Assembly: GCA_030612725.1 (NCBI GenBank) | Contig: JAUWNJ010000014.1 | Coordinates: 1 to 64,000, forward strand | Reading direction: 5' to 3' | Origin: Planctomycetales bacterium | Lineage (GTDB): Bacteria > Planctomycetota > Phycisphaerae > SM23-33 | Length of the DNA: 64,000 bases | Shown here: in pieces, positions 1-10,700 of the stretch | Layout of the letters: every line of letters starts with the position of its first letter | Numbering within the stretch: position 1 is the stretch's first letter | Notes under the pieces: model-generated | Told to the model about the DNA's origin: nothing | What the model saw: only the letters and a program-made list of their open reading frames with translations | Databases searched by the model: none | Made by a program: the position numbers and the translations under genes

Positions 1-620
1 GAGCGGGAAATGCACAAATCACCGCGAGGCACGCCAGGGTTCCGCAAATCCATGGGTATAAATCGCTTCTCATTTTCTAAACCTCCGGGGGCCTTGAAGC
101 CTGATTACTCCGACAGTACCTGGCTTATGGGTATATCGGCAGTAGAGGAGGGTCAGTTTGCTAACAGTTGGTACATAAAATGGGGGCAGGCCACCTTGAT
201 CGCGCTGTGTTCGCCTTTTGGCGCGCCCAACCCCCCCTAAAAAAAGCAGGGAAAAAAAAATACAAAAAAAACTTTACCTACGCCCGCCACGCACTTATGG
301 GGGCGCTATCGGTTTTGTGTGCGCGTGGGCGCGCCAAAACGCGAACACAAAAGTTAATACGGAGAGAATAGGGACTAGGGACTAGGGACTTGGGACTTGG
401 GACTTGGGACTAGGGAACAGAAAAACAGATGAACCAATCAACGGACAGATAGGGACTAGGGACTTGGGACTAGGGACTAGGAAAAAAGAAACAGATGGCC
501 GTTTAGGCAAGATGGGCGAAATAGGCAATGGCGGATTTTTTAAAATGGGCGTAAAAATGACCTTGAAATACGCAACTGCTTGCACGCCAAGGATTTGTGG
601 ATTTTGGAAACTTTCCCAAT
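1..620. other. Intergenic start of window, no supported gene
   Basis: I see no convincing gene here. Short open frames exist, but they have no ribosome binding site and no recognisable protein. The region holds poly-A and homopolymer stretches near 230-290 and two blocks of GGGACTA/GGGACTT heptamers (370-415 and 451-481). It lies next to a 10-bp tandem array. Confidence 0.6.
370..481. repeat. GGGACTW heptamer repeat blocks
   Basis: Two runs of the 7-bp unit GGGACTA/GGGACTT occur at 370-415 and 451-481, separated by about 35 bp. The same family recurs near 22910, 24411, 40377, 41391, 50557 and 58308, inside and outside the prophage. It resembles the short tandemly repeated repetitive (STRR) heptamers known from cyanobacteria. 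That resemblance is by format only. Confidence 0.85.
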
Positions 621-717
621 TGTTCCCAATCGTTCCGAATTGTTCCGAATCGTTCCCATTTGTTCCGAATTGTTCCGAATCGTTCCGAATTGTTCCGTTT
701 CGTTCCGTTTCGTTCCA
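621..717. repeat. 10-bp tandem repeat, about ten units
   Basis: The 10-bp unit YGTTCCGAAT is repeated head to tail about ten times. Y alternates between T and C, and the last units degenerate to CGTTCCGTTT. The period is close to one helical turn. The array ends about 40 bp past the 3' end of the minus-strand gene that stops at 757. Confidence 0.9.
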
Positions 718-756
718 CAACGTGGTCCTACGGACCGTTCCAGCGAGGCTACCATC

Positions 757-1728
757 CTACTTCAGACGGGCGAGGATTTGTTTGTGCAGCGCGGGCATTG
801 TGGCGCGATGCCGGCCCTGGATGTAGAAACTCTCCCCGCCGTCGGAAACCGTACGGACGAGGATCGTCTTGAAAGGGCGATAGTAATAGGCTGGCTCGGT
901 GTCCGGTGGAGTGGTGGTCAAATCCGCCGGCAAGGCCATCAGGTCGAACACCGCCGTTGTGAAATGACGAATTTCCCGTCCCTCGGACGCTGCGACGTTC
1001 CGGGCCATGGAAAGGGCTTTGAGATAAACTTCCGGCGCCATGACGGCAGAGCCGTAGCACAGCATCACGCCGCCTTCGAGTTTTTCAATCACTCGGGCGA
1101 AGATAAGGAAATCCCGCCCGCTGGCGGCCCCTGCGGCAGAGGCGTTGAAGTTGGGATGTTCGTGGATAATGTCATATCCGATACCCACGTGGACGGTAAC
1201 GGGAATGCCGAGTTCGTAACCGGCTGCGAAGATGCTGACGTCGCTGTGAGGATAATCGCCTTCGGCAATTTCCTTCCCGACGGCTTCGCCAAGTCCCAGG
1301 CCATCGTCGGCAGCGGCGGATACAACGTCGTTGAGTCGTCCCGTTTCGCGCCACAGGCCGAACTGTCCGGCACGGATGTATTTGGGGACGGATTCGCTGG
1401 TCGCTCCGATTCGCGCCAGTTCGTAATCGTGAATGATCCCAGCCCCGTTCATCGCGACGACATCGACAAGCCCTCGCCGCATCAGGTCGATGACGTATCG
1501 GCCAAGCCCGTCCTTTATGACGTGAGCGCCCATCATCAGCACAACGGCCCCACCTTTGCCGCGCGAGCGAACAATCCGCTCAGCCAGCGAGTCCAAAGAT
1601 TCATGTTCAAATGGTTCGTCGGTCTGGCCTGGTTTCAGGAGGTCCGCAATATGCACGAGGTTTTCACGCTCAGCCAGAGGTTTGAGGTTCAGGCGCGACG
1701 TATCGAATGTTTCGTATCGGCTTGCCAT
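757..1728 (-). CDS. Deoxyhypusine synthase-like protein
   Basis: The 323-residue soluble protein has the look of the deoxyhypusine synthase NAD-binding fold: a hydrophobic strand with MMGAHVIKDGLG, then VVAMNGAGIIHDYELA, and later VTVHVGIGYDIIHEHP. I do not see the active-site lysine region of classical deoxyhypusine synthase, so catalysis on an eIF5A-like substrate is doubtful. Bacteria of this phylum carry several uncharacterised members of the family. The ATG at 1728 is chosen; an upstream TTG at 1755 is possible but has no better ribosome binding site. The gene stands alone, and the next gene diverges from it. The family assignment is moderate and the function unknown. Confidence 0.55.
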   Translation of the reverse strand: MASRYETFDTSRLNLKPLAERENLVHIADLLKPGQTDEPFEHESLDSLAERIVRSRGKGGAVVLMMGAHVIKDGLGRYVIDLMRRGLVDVVAMNGAGIIHDYELARIGATSESVPKYIRAGQFGLWRETGRLNDVVSAAADDGLGLGEAVGKEIAEGDYPHSDVSIFAAGYELGIPVTVHVGIGYDIIHEHPNFNASAAGAASGRDFLIFARVIEKLEGGVMLCYGSAVMAPEVYLKALSMARNVAASEGREIRHFTTAVFDLMALPADLTTTPPDTEPAYYYRPFKTILVRTVSDGGESFYIQGRHRATMPALHKQILARLK

Positions 1729-1889
1729 AATTTCACCGGCCCCTTTATCGCCCAATATCGGCGTAAAGTCCAGACTCCGCTAACGGGAATTCCGATTGTA
1801 ACGAATATGAGGTCTTTGTTGGTCAAGTGGGTCAGTTAATTTGACGATACGAAACACGCAGCGGTATATCCGGACTATAAGGAACGAAA

Positions 1890-2699
1890 ATGTACCTGAA
1901 TCATTACAAATTGAAGGAACTTCCGTTCAGTGTAACTCCTGATCCGAAATTCCTTTACCCGACTTCCCAGCACCGCACGGCTTTGAATCACCTGCTTTTC
2001 GGTATCCGGCAACGGAAGGGGTTCGTCCTGCTGACAGGGGAGGTCGGAGCGGGAAAGACCATGCTGTGTCGAAAACTGCTGAACAGCCTGGGCGAGGATT
2101 ATCACACCGCACTGATCCTCAACCCGATGCTGACGGCTACGCAACTGCTGAAGGCAATTGCGGCGGAATTCGGTATCGGCGCTCGCTGCCGCGACCGCCT
2201 TTCCTGCATTACCCGGCTCAACCGTTTTCTGCTGGCGGTTCACGAGGCCGAACGCGACGCCGTTCTCGTTATCGACGAGGCCCAGGATATGTCGAGGGAA
2301 CTGCTGGAAACGGTTCGCCTCCTGAGCAACCTGGAGACAGATTCGCGCAAACTGCTTCAGATCGTGCTGGTAGGGCAGCCGGAACTGCGCCGGAAGATTA
2401 ACAGCCCGACACTTCGGCAGTTGTCGCAGCGGATAACGGTTCGCTATCACCTCTCTCCGATGAGTCGGAGTGAGACGGCCCAATACCTTCGCCATCGCCT
2501 TCTCGTCGCCGGCGCGGGCGAAGCGGTGAAATTCGACGAAGAAGCAATCGACGAAATATACAACTACTCCGACGGAACGCCCAGACTGATAAACGCCATC
2601 AGCGACAGGACACTACTGGCGGGGTTCCTCAACGGAGCCGAAAGCATCAACGGAAAAACAGTCCAACTCGCCATCGGCGATATGAAGGAGGCTGCCTGA
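1890..2699 (+). CDS. ExeA/GspA-type AAA ATPase
   Basis: The 269-residue protein is a P-loop ATPase of the ExeA/GspA family, which in type II secretion helps the secretin assemble through peptidoglycan. It opens with the family-typical MYLNHYKLKELPFSVTPDP. Walker A is GEVGAGKT (residues 50-57), Walker B is VLVIDEAQD (about 125-133), and a sensor-like LVGQPELR follows. It lacks the C-terminal membrane anchor and peptidoglycan-binding domain of longer GspA proteins, so it is the short cytoplasmic form. AAGGAACG lies just before the ATG. Its stop overlaps the start of the GspB-like gene, so the two are an operon. Confidence 0.85.
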   Translation: MYLNHYKLKELPFSVTPDPKFLYPTSQHRTALNHLLFGIRQRKGFVLLTGEVGAGKTMLCRKLLNSLGEDYHTALILNPMLTATQLLKAIAAEFGIGARCRDRLSCITRLNRFLLAVHEAERDAVLVIDEAQDMSRELLETVRLLSNLETDSRKLLQIVLVGQPELRRKINSPTLRQLSQRITVRYHLSPMSRSETAQYLRHRLLVAGAGEAVKFDEEAIDEIYNYSDGTPRLINAISDRTLLAGFLNGAESINGKTVQLAIGDMKEAA

Positions 2700-3415
2700 T
2701 GAGCCTGATAAATGAAGCACTCAAACGGGCCGAAGTACTCGGTCAAAACACGAAAACGCCCACCGCTAAACGTTCGACGCACGGTATAGAGCATCTTTAT
2801 GACGACCAGGCCACTGGCTCAGAGCACCCGCCAGCCGCGGTAACGAAAGAAGTTTCTCGTCTTTTGCGGAAAGATCAGACGAGCCTGCGAGGCGCTTCGG
2901 CATTGGGTGTCTGCGTAATCGCTTCGGTGGCGGTGATAATGCACCTGACGCTCCCACCGGAGCAGCGAAGTCCTGTCGAAGCCGAAGCCGGACTTCGGCG
3001 AGCTCAGTCGAGCCGGGGAGCCACCGCAACGCTCGAAACGCAAACGCCGACCACCGACGAAGAAACCGAGGCTGCACCCGACGAGACGCCCGAAAAATCC
3101 AACGTTGCCGCACTGCAACATGCTATCGCCGGCGTTCTGAATAGCAGCGACGCCAAAACAGCGGAAAAAACACCACCGCCGGAACCTGTCGAGACAATTC
3201 AGCCGGACACCAACGAACGGAATATCGACGACAAACCGGAGGCCGTCAAATTCACACTCAGCGGAATACTGGCGTCAGGCGACAAAGGCTATGCCATCGT
3301 CAACAACCATATGGTAACTGTCGGGGACAACATCGACGGCGCGAAAGTCGTTACCATCGGCAAGCACCATGTCGTGCTGGAAAAGGACTCGAAGCAATTC
3401 ACACTGCGAATGTAA
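2699..3415 (+). CDS. GspB-like secretion pathway protein
   Basis: The 238-residue single-span membrane protein starts MSLINEALKRAEVLG, the usual opening of GspB-like proteins. It has a transmembrane segment at about 66-86, a low-complexity Pro/Glu/Thr linker, and a C-terminal domain (about 180-238) with LSGILASGDKGYAIVNN and VTVGDNIDGAKV, typical of the GspB periplasmic domain. It overlaps the ATPase gene by 1 nt and is presumably its partner in secretin assembly. DNA around 2975-3020 contains a CGAAGCCGAAGCCGG / GAGCTCAGTCGAGCC repeat like that near 58320, so part of the linker looks repeat-derived. No other type II secretion genes are in the window. Confidence 0.8.
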   Translation: MSLINEALKRAEVLGQNTKTPTAKRSTHGIEHLYDDQATGSEHPPAAVTKEVSRLLRKDQTSLRGASALGVCVIASVAVIMHLTLPPEQRSPVEAEAGLRRAQSSRGATATLETQTPTTDEETEAAPDETPEKSNVAALQHAIAGVLNSSDAKTAEKTPPPEPVETIQPDTNERNIDDKPEAVKFTLSGILASGDKGYAIVNNHMVTVGDNIDGAKVVTIGKHHVVLEKDSKQFTLRM

Positions 3416-3422
3416 CGCGTGG

Positions 3423-4223
3423 TTACATGCCTAAATGTTTTCGGGCACTGGAGCAGGTACTGCATCCTTCCCATGTGCAGAGCAGCACGTCGGGCTTATC
3501 CTTGATCATCTCGCAAACCGTTTCAATGACATCCGAACCTCGCATCAACATGAGTTTGGCTCCGCCAAGTCGGCCGTCGGCTAATTGGTCTTTTCGGCGG
3601 AGAGGATAATCTATCGCACCGAAAGCGACGCTGCACGAAGGTGAAGTGTCCAGTTTATGGCTGATAATACCGCCGTCGGGAAGGCGCACTTTGATTGAGG
3701 ATATCTTGAAAAACGGCAGGACTTTCACGACTCCGGCGTGTTCTTCTCCGACGTGGACGGTGGTGTTTGTATTGTTGGCGACGTCGATCATGAGGATTTT
3801 CCCGCCCATTTTGGCGAGGCGGTCGAGGGGGCTGTCCGCCCCGACCGTACGGCAATCCAGGTGGCTACGAGTAAGCGTCTCTGCGTCGGGTCCGATGACC
3901 GCCACCGAGTGTGTCGGGTGGAGGCTTCGGACAGCGCCGGGCCATTTCATGCCCATCTCCGGGATAATGCCCGTAGAGGAAGGCGTCTTATCCGGATCGA
4001 AATACGGTTCGGTCGCCGAAGGGCCGTTGAACGTCGGGAACATCAGATTGCCTTCCGGGCCGATTACGTCGAGCAAAGCCTGTATGAGCGTTCTCGGCCC
4101 GCCATCGACCGGGCCGATACTTCGGAATGAACTGTGCACGACCAAACTGTCGCCGGTTTCCAATCCAACCTGGCGAAAGGCAGCGGCAATATCCGAACCG
4201 GCCAGCGGCGTTTTTTCAGACAC
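3423..4223 (-). CDS. AAC(3)-family N-acetyltransferase
   Basis: The protein (266 residues from the chosen start) belongs to the aminoglycoside 3-N-acetyltransferase family, which moves acetyl from acetyl-CoA to an amino group. Family motifs are LVVHSSFRSIGPVDGG, MFPTFNG, LHPTHSVAVIG and DSPLDRLAKMGGKILMID. Many environmental members, like YokD-type proteins, have no shown antibiotic resistance role, so the substrate is unknown. The GTG at 4223 is chosen because AAGGA lies 8 nt upstream and family alignment begins there; an in-frame TTG at 4265 would lengthen it by 14 residues and overlap the upstream gene's stop. It is downstream of, and probably cotranscribed with, the secreted-protein gene. 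Confidence 0.85.
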   Translation of the reverse strand: MSEKTPLAGSDIAAAFRQVGLETGDSLVVHSSFRSIGPVDGGPRTLIQALLDVIGPEGNLMFPTFNGPSATEPYFDPDKTPSSTGIIPEMGMKWPGAVRSLHPTHSVAVIGPDAETLTRSHLDCRTVGADSPLDRLAKMGGKILMIDVANNTNTTVHVGEEHAGVVKVLPFFKISSIKVRLPDGGIISHKLDTSPSCSVAFGAIDYPLRRKDQLADGRLGGAKLMLMRGSDVIETVCEMIKDKPDVLLCTWEGCSTCSSARKHLGM

Positions 4224-4254
4224 AAGATTTTTCCTTATATCGGCATGGAGGGCA

Positions 4255-6162
4255 TCAAAAACCAAACATGATCGCCCCCATCATCGGGTAGAGCAGTATG
4301 AACTTTGTGGAGAATGGGATTTTGCCCCGGCTTTTCAACAGCAGACCCTCGCGGTCGGGCTTGAAGACCGCGATCTCAGGTCCGAGCATTCGGACCAGTT
4401 TGTTGGTCGATGGTAGCGAAGCCAAAGGAAAGAATTCCTGTGTGTTTTCCGACTGGACGGCCTGCATCAGCATCGGCCAGAACAGTTTTGTAATTGCGGC
4501 AAGGTTCATCACGAAGATTCCCGATCCGTCGCCGGTGAGTTTCAGTAATTTTTTGCCTTTACTGTTCGGTTCGAACCCGCCGGTTTTGTCGAGAGCAGTG
4601 TCTATCGCGGATTTGAGAGCATTATCGTTGAGGGCGATTACGGCGCGATCCTTCATGACAACAATGCGAACCATCTCACCGATATTGCGGATGGGAATCT
4701 TTCGATATTGCTTAGCCAGGGCAGGGCGACCCTCGGCATCGACTTTATTCTGCCGGCCTGCTTCACCGGCAAGTTCAATCAATTCGTCGATTGCCCTGAC
4801 CGCCTTGGCGCGATCTTTGATACCAAGCACCAAACCGACCGGAGGCCCGCCGCCGCCACCCATCATCCCCACCATCGCCTGCAACTCCGTAACAAAACCG
4901 GTTACATTACCGTCCGACGCATCAATCAATGCCTCAATCTGCTTGATGATTTTCGCTGTCTTTTCATCGATCTTCTTCTCGGCCGGTTTGATTGCGGGTC
5001 CTCCGGCACCCTCCACCGTTACCTCGGTTTTCCCCCAAAACGGCACTCCCTTCGCCGCCATAACCATGGCCGTTATCGTTTTCGTCAGCGTCTTCTTATC
5101 CAATTGCCCAGCCAGGCAGAAGGTCGATTCGCTCGGCGTCATTGCAAAGGCGGCTTTGTATGATCCGCCGGCTTTGCAAATGCGGACCAGTCCGCCGTTG
5201 GCCTTGGGGGCATAGATATAGGTCAATCGGGTATAGACGTTGTCGGCGTATCCACCGACGCCACCCATGCCACGAATGCCGTACAACCCCAGGGCCTTGA
5301 AGTATAGTTGTGCGTCCTTGTTCGTGACCTTCTTCTTGAACATCTTCATCAGCATCTCGACGTCGAAATACCAGCGGAATGCCCAATCCTTCAGAGCGGT
5401 TTTTTTCATCACGACCTGAAGGTTTTGAGAGTGGATTTTATTCCTGGGTTTTCCGTCCTTCGTGAATGTTCTGCCAAGGGCGTCGGCGGCGCGGAGACTG
5501 GTGGCTACATAAAGGACGTCCTTTGCCCAGTGAACCATGAAGAGGCTGTCGTTTTTTCTGAGTTGATCGTTGGCGAGATTGAATACCATGCCGCGTTTGG
5601 CGACTCCCCGCCAGGTGATTGTCCCGCTTTTATGCGTGAACGACTGGCGGGTGCTTTCTGTGCCGGCAGGGGGTACGCCAATCTTCATCAGTAACTCAAG
5701 TGCGGACCTGGTTTCCCTGGCGTATTTACCCGTAACGCAGATAAACCCCATACCGGGTTTGGAATCATCCAAAACCACGAACATGGCGCTGGGGTTGTAC
5801 CAGAACGGCAGGAGGAACTTGTGCAGTATTTGCTGATGCTTGGCGATTGTCTCGGCTTCATCCAGATCGAACATGCCCCGAACGATCATTTTGCCGATTT
5901 GAACGCGCGAACCGTGAACGAACTGGTTGATGGCGTCGTCGGTAGCCATCTTGCCGAGGTTTGACGCGAGAAATACCTTCCTGACGGCAGTATGTCCCCG
6001 CCGTTCGACATAGAAAACAGCTTCCTTTGGTATCATCCCGACCAAGCCGGCATTTTCCGCCGGCTTCGGCGCTTGGGCCCAGGCCTGTGGAATTGTCGCG
6101 CAGAAAGCCACTGTGACAGTAATAAGGAGTAATCCATAGAGATGCTTTGTCTTGTTCATCAT
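4255..6162 (-). CDS. Secreted DUF3352-like protein
   Basis: The 635-residue protein has a Sec signal peptide (charged MMNKTKH, hydrophobic core, cleavage after AWA at about residue 29). The mature part begins with a stretch like DUF3352 proteins, MIPKEAVFYVERRGH, where a periplasmic protein of unknown role starts by evaluating a protein's own value fields. It contains glycine-rich MVGMMGGGGGPPVGLV near the middle and a hydrophobic C-terminus (LLYPMMGAIMFGF) that could be a membrane anchor. A start ATG-ATG pair follows AAAGGG. A sigma-70-like promoter sits about 60 bp upstream. Such proteins are common in planctomycetes. Function is unknown and the family call is moderate. Confidence 0.6.
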   Translation of the reverse strand: MMNKTKHLYGLLLITVTVAFCATIPQAWAQAPKPAENAGLVGMIPKEAVFYVERRGHTAVRKVFLASNLGKMATDDAINQFVHGSRVQIGKMIVRGMFDLDEAETIAKHQQILHKFLLPFWYNPSAMFVVLDDSKPGMGFICVTGKYARETRSALELLMKIGVPPAGTESTRQSFTHKSGTITWRGVAKRGMVFNLANDQLRKNDSLFMVHWAKDVLYVATSLRAADALGRTFTKDGKPRNKIHSQNLQVVMKKTALKDWAFRWYFDVEMLMKMFKKKVTNKDAQLYFKALGLYGIRGMGGVGGYADNVYTRLTYIYAPKANGGLVRICKAGGSYKAAFAMTPSESTFCLAGQLDKKTLTKTITAMVMAAKGVPFWGKTEVTVEGAGGPAIKPAEKKIDEKTAKIIKQIEALIDASDGNVTGFVTELQAMVGMMGGGGGPPVGLVLGIKDRAKAVRAIDELIELAGEAGRQNKVDAEGRPALAKQYRKIPIRNIGEMVRIVVMKDRAVIALNDNALKSAIDTALDKTGGFEPNSKGKKLLKLTGDGSGIFVMNLAAITKLFWPMLMQAVQSENTQEFFPLASLPSTNKLVRMLGPEIAVFKPDREGLLLKSRGKIPFSTKFILLYPMMGAIMFGF

Positions 6163-6223
6163 GCTTTACCCTTTCTAGTGCCAGACTATCTCGTTGATAT
6201 ATCCTACGCAGCGGAACGGACTT

Positions 6224-6252
6224 ATTCTATAAAACACCACCTTCGTAATCAA
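6224..6252 (-). promoter_or_regulatory. Predicted sigma-70 promoter for secreted-protein gene
   Basis: On the minus strand TTGATT (6252-6247) is followed after 17 bp by TAGAAT (6229-6224). The spacing is ideal and it lies about 60 bp before the ATG at 6162. It is a sequence match only. Confidence 0.5.
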
Positions 6253-6309
6253 TGTTCACATTTATCGGCCAGAGCGGTTCTTTGTACTATATCCCCTAAC
6301 GGCGGTTTC

Positions 6310-6401
6310 GCGCAAAAGCAAAGGCCCCCGGATTTTCACCCGGAGGCCTTTGATATAAGGCGGTGTTGACCTACTTTCCCGCTAATGCAGTATCATCGGC
6401 C
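6310..6401 (-). repeat. Duplicated 5S 3' end plus terminator, truncated copy
   Basis: These 92 bp match 7117-7208 with two differences (C6327/T7134 and T6364/C7171). They contain the last 43 nt of 5S rRNA (6359-6401) and the following hairpin (6320-6351). Homology stops sharply at 6401, where the lipoprotein coding sequence begins. The last coding residues (about DDTALAGK) and the TAG stop of the lipoprotein gene are made from this 5S sequence. C6327 still allows a G-U pair in the hairpin of the minus-strand RNA, so the terminator may work. Confidence 0.9.
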
Positions 6402-7087
6402 GCTGCGTGGCAAGCCGGCAGGTCGCTCCTTATCTTTGCCACGTATGTTTTGGCCTGTTCTCTTAGTTCCTCAACCTCCTGCCTCTGCGTCGGAGCCTCG
6501 GCAATCGCCTCTTCTGACTCCAGCGTCTGGATCAGGTCATCTGTAGTCTTAAGCACGGCTGCGGACACCACGGGATTGTAACCCTTCTGAACCGCCAGCC
6601 TCTCAAGGTCCGTCATCCGACAACGAAGACGTACCCAAGCAGCCCATCCCCGTGGATACGGTATGCAATTATAATGTATGACATGGGACATTCCCGACGC
6701 CGTTATCTCTGCCTCGTGTTTGACGCTGATTTGACCAGCGAGTTCCTCCATGTCCGCCTTCAATAAGTTTCCCTCCGGTGCAGACAAACCGCCGTGCTCC
6801 ACAAGCATATTGACACACAGCCTGGCGATAAGAATTTCCCCAATCAGGCGACGCTTTTCTTTCGGATGAATCGGGTTCGTCCAACTGTGTTCTTTCGCAC
6901 ATGAAGCCCTTGCTTCATTCATAATCGAAATAATCAACTTCCACCGCTTATTTTCGTGAACTTGGCATGCAACTGTGTAATCGTAGGCATCATGTTCGTT
7001 TTCAAGGGAATCAATTTTAGGGTTGGTCTGGCACCCCAAGGTAATCAGAAGAACGAATACTGCCGGTATGGGTAGATATTTGCTCAT
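6371..7087 (-). CDS. Lipoprotein whose 3' end runs into a 5S fragment
   Basis: The 238-residue protein has a lipoprotein signal (hydrophobic stretch, lipobox LITLGC, Cys19) and is probably membrane-anchored outside the cytoplasm. The rest is largely helical, with several cysteines and a C-terminal coiled-coil-like stretch (RQEVEELREQAKTYVAKI). I recognise no family. The final eight or so residues and stop codon come from a truncated 5S rRNA copy (6359-6401), so the C-terminus was created or replaced by the duplication. The ribosome binding site is weak. It sits between the real 5S gene and the terminator copy, an insertion of about 0.8 kb downstream of the rRNA genes. Confidence 0.6.
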   Translation of the reverse strand: MSKYLPIPAVFVLLITLGCQTNPKIDSLENEHDAYDYTVACQVHENKRWKLIISIMNEARASCAKEHSWTNPIHPKEKRRLIGEILIARLCVNMLVEHGGLSAPEGNLLKADMEELAGQISVKHEAEITASGMSHVIHYNCIPYPRGWAAWVRLRCRMTDLERLAVQKGYNPVVSAAVLKTTDDLIQTLESEEAIAEAPTQRQEVEELREQAKTYVAKIRSDLPACHAAADDTALAGK

Positions 7088-7126
7088 TTTCTGTGCTGTA
7101 TTGTAAAGCGCCGGCGGCGCAAAAGC

Positions 7127-7158
7127 AAAGGCCTCCGGATTTTCACCCGGAGGCCTTT
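7127..7158 (-). terminator. rRNA operon terminator
   Basis: The inverted repeat AAAGGCCTCCGG / CCGGAGGCCTTT has an 8-nt loop and is followed on the minus-strand RNA by a U-rich stretch (GCUUUUGCG). It lies 8 nt past the 5S 3' end. A near-identical copy is at 6320-6351. Confidence 0.8.
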
Positions 7159-7165
7159 GATATAA

Positions 7166-7272
7166 GGCGGCGTTGACCTACTTTCCCGCTAATGCAGTAT
7201 CATCGGCCACTACGTCTTCACTACTGTGTTCGAGATGGGAACAGGTGTTTCCCGTAGTGTATAGACACCGCC
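7166..7272 (-). rRNA. rrf: 5S ribosomal RNA
   Basis: Read on the minus strand it starts GGCGGTGTCTATAC and ends GTCAACGCCGCC, the two ends pairing in the 5S terminal stem. The internal CCCATCTCGAACACAG is the conserved 5S loop region. Length is about 107 nt. It lies some 117 nt after the 23S 3' end and before a strong terminator, so it is cotranscribed with 23S. Confidence 0.93.
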
Positions 7273-7389
7273 ATTGCCTCGTCAGACCTGTCGGTCTGAC
7301 GAAACGGCTGGTTTGCATAACATACAGGTAGCCTTGAGGTTCACCGCGCTGAGCGGCATGGGCTTTTTTTACAGGCCCATGATAAATGT

Positions 7390-10369
<2,980 letters not shown>

Positions 10370-10545
10370 ACATTTATCACAAGCCCCGCATCACGAAATA
10401 AATTCCGAAAAACGAAAACCTGCAAATAAATATCTCAAGCCGCTTCCAGCGCTCATACGGCCCTGCGTGCAAAGCAACAGACTAGTTACCCGCTTGCCTG
10501 TCGTGCAGAGCCATTGGTGAACCTCAAAGTTTGCTACCTATATGT

Positions 10546-10559
10546 AATTGTCAAAGAGC
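10546..10559 (-). promoter_or_regulatory. boxA antitermination site
   Basis: On the minus strand GCTCTTTGACAATT closely matches the rRNA boxA consensus GCTCTTTAACAATT, the NusB/NusE binding site for antitermination. It lies about 50-60 nt after the predicted transcription start and about 180 nt before 23S. Its presence directly before 23S supports an independent 23S-5S transcription unit. Confidence 0.7.
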
Positions 10560-10615
10560 CGTTCTGATGCAATACTCGGACACCAACCCTATCGGCCCGG
10601 TCAGTCCAGTCCTTA

Positions 10616-10644
10616 TTTATATCAAACATTTTTATGCCATGCAA
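10616..10644 (-). promoter_or_regulatory. Predicted 23S-5S promoter
   Basis: On the minus strand TTGCAT (10644-10639) and TATAAA (10621-10616) are separated by 17 bp. Just upstream is an A/T-rich stretch (10658-10680, with eight As) that resembles an UP element, as usual for rRNA promoters. The rest of 10370-10700 shows no gene. Confidence 0.65.
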
Positions 10645-10700
10645 GGTCTTTTTGGGGTAATTGAAAAAAAACTTTTTGCCGTTGAGACCGACCGGCGCGC

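Noticed and set aside
10-371. Two small plus-strand frames at the window start
   Set aside because: No ribosome binding site, odd composition and no recognisable protein.
363-482. CRISPR array
   Set aside because: The repeats are continuous 7-bp units without spacers, so this is a heptamer repeat and not a CRISPR array.
580-1839. Long plus-strand open frame (419 codons) over the deoxyhypusine-synthase-like gene
   Set aside because: It is antisense to a gene with recognisable protein sequence; its own product has no family features.
10370-10700. 16S rRNA or spacer tRNAs upstream of 23S
   Set aside because: Only a promoter, boxA and leader are visible; no 16S end or tRNA cloverleaf is found.
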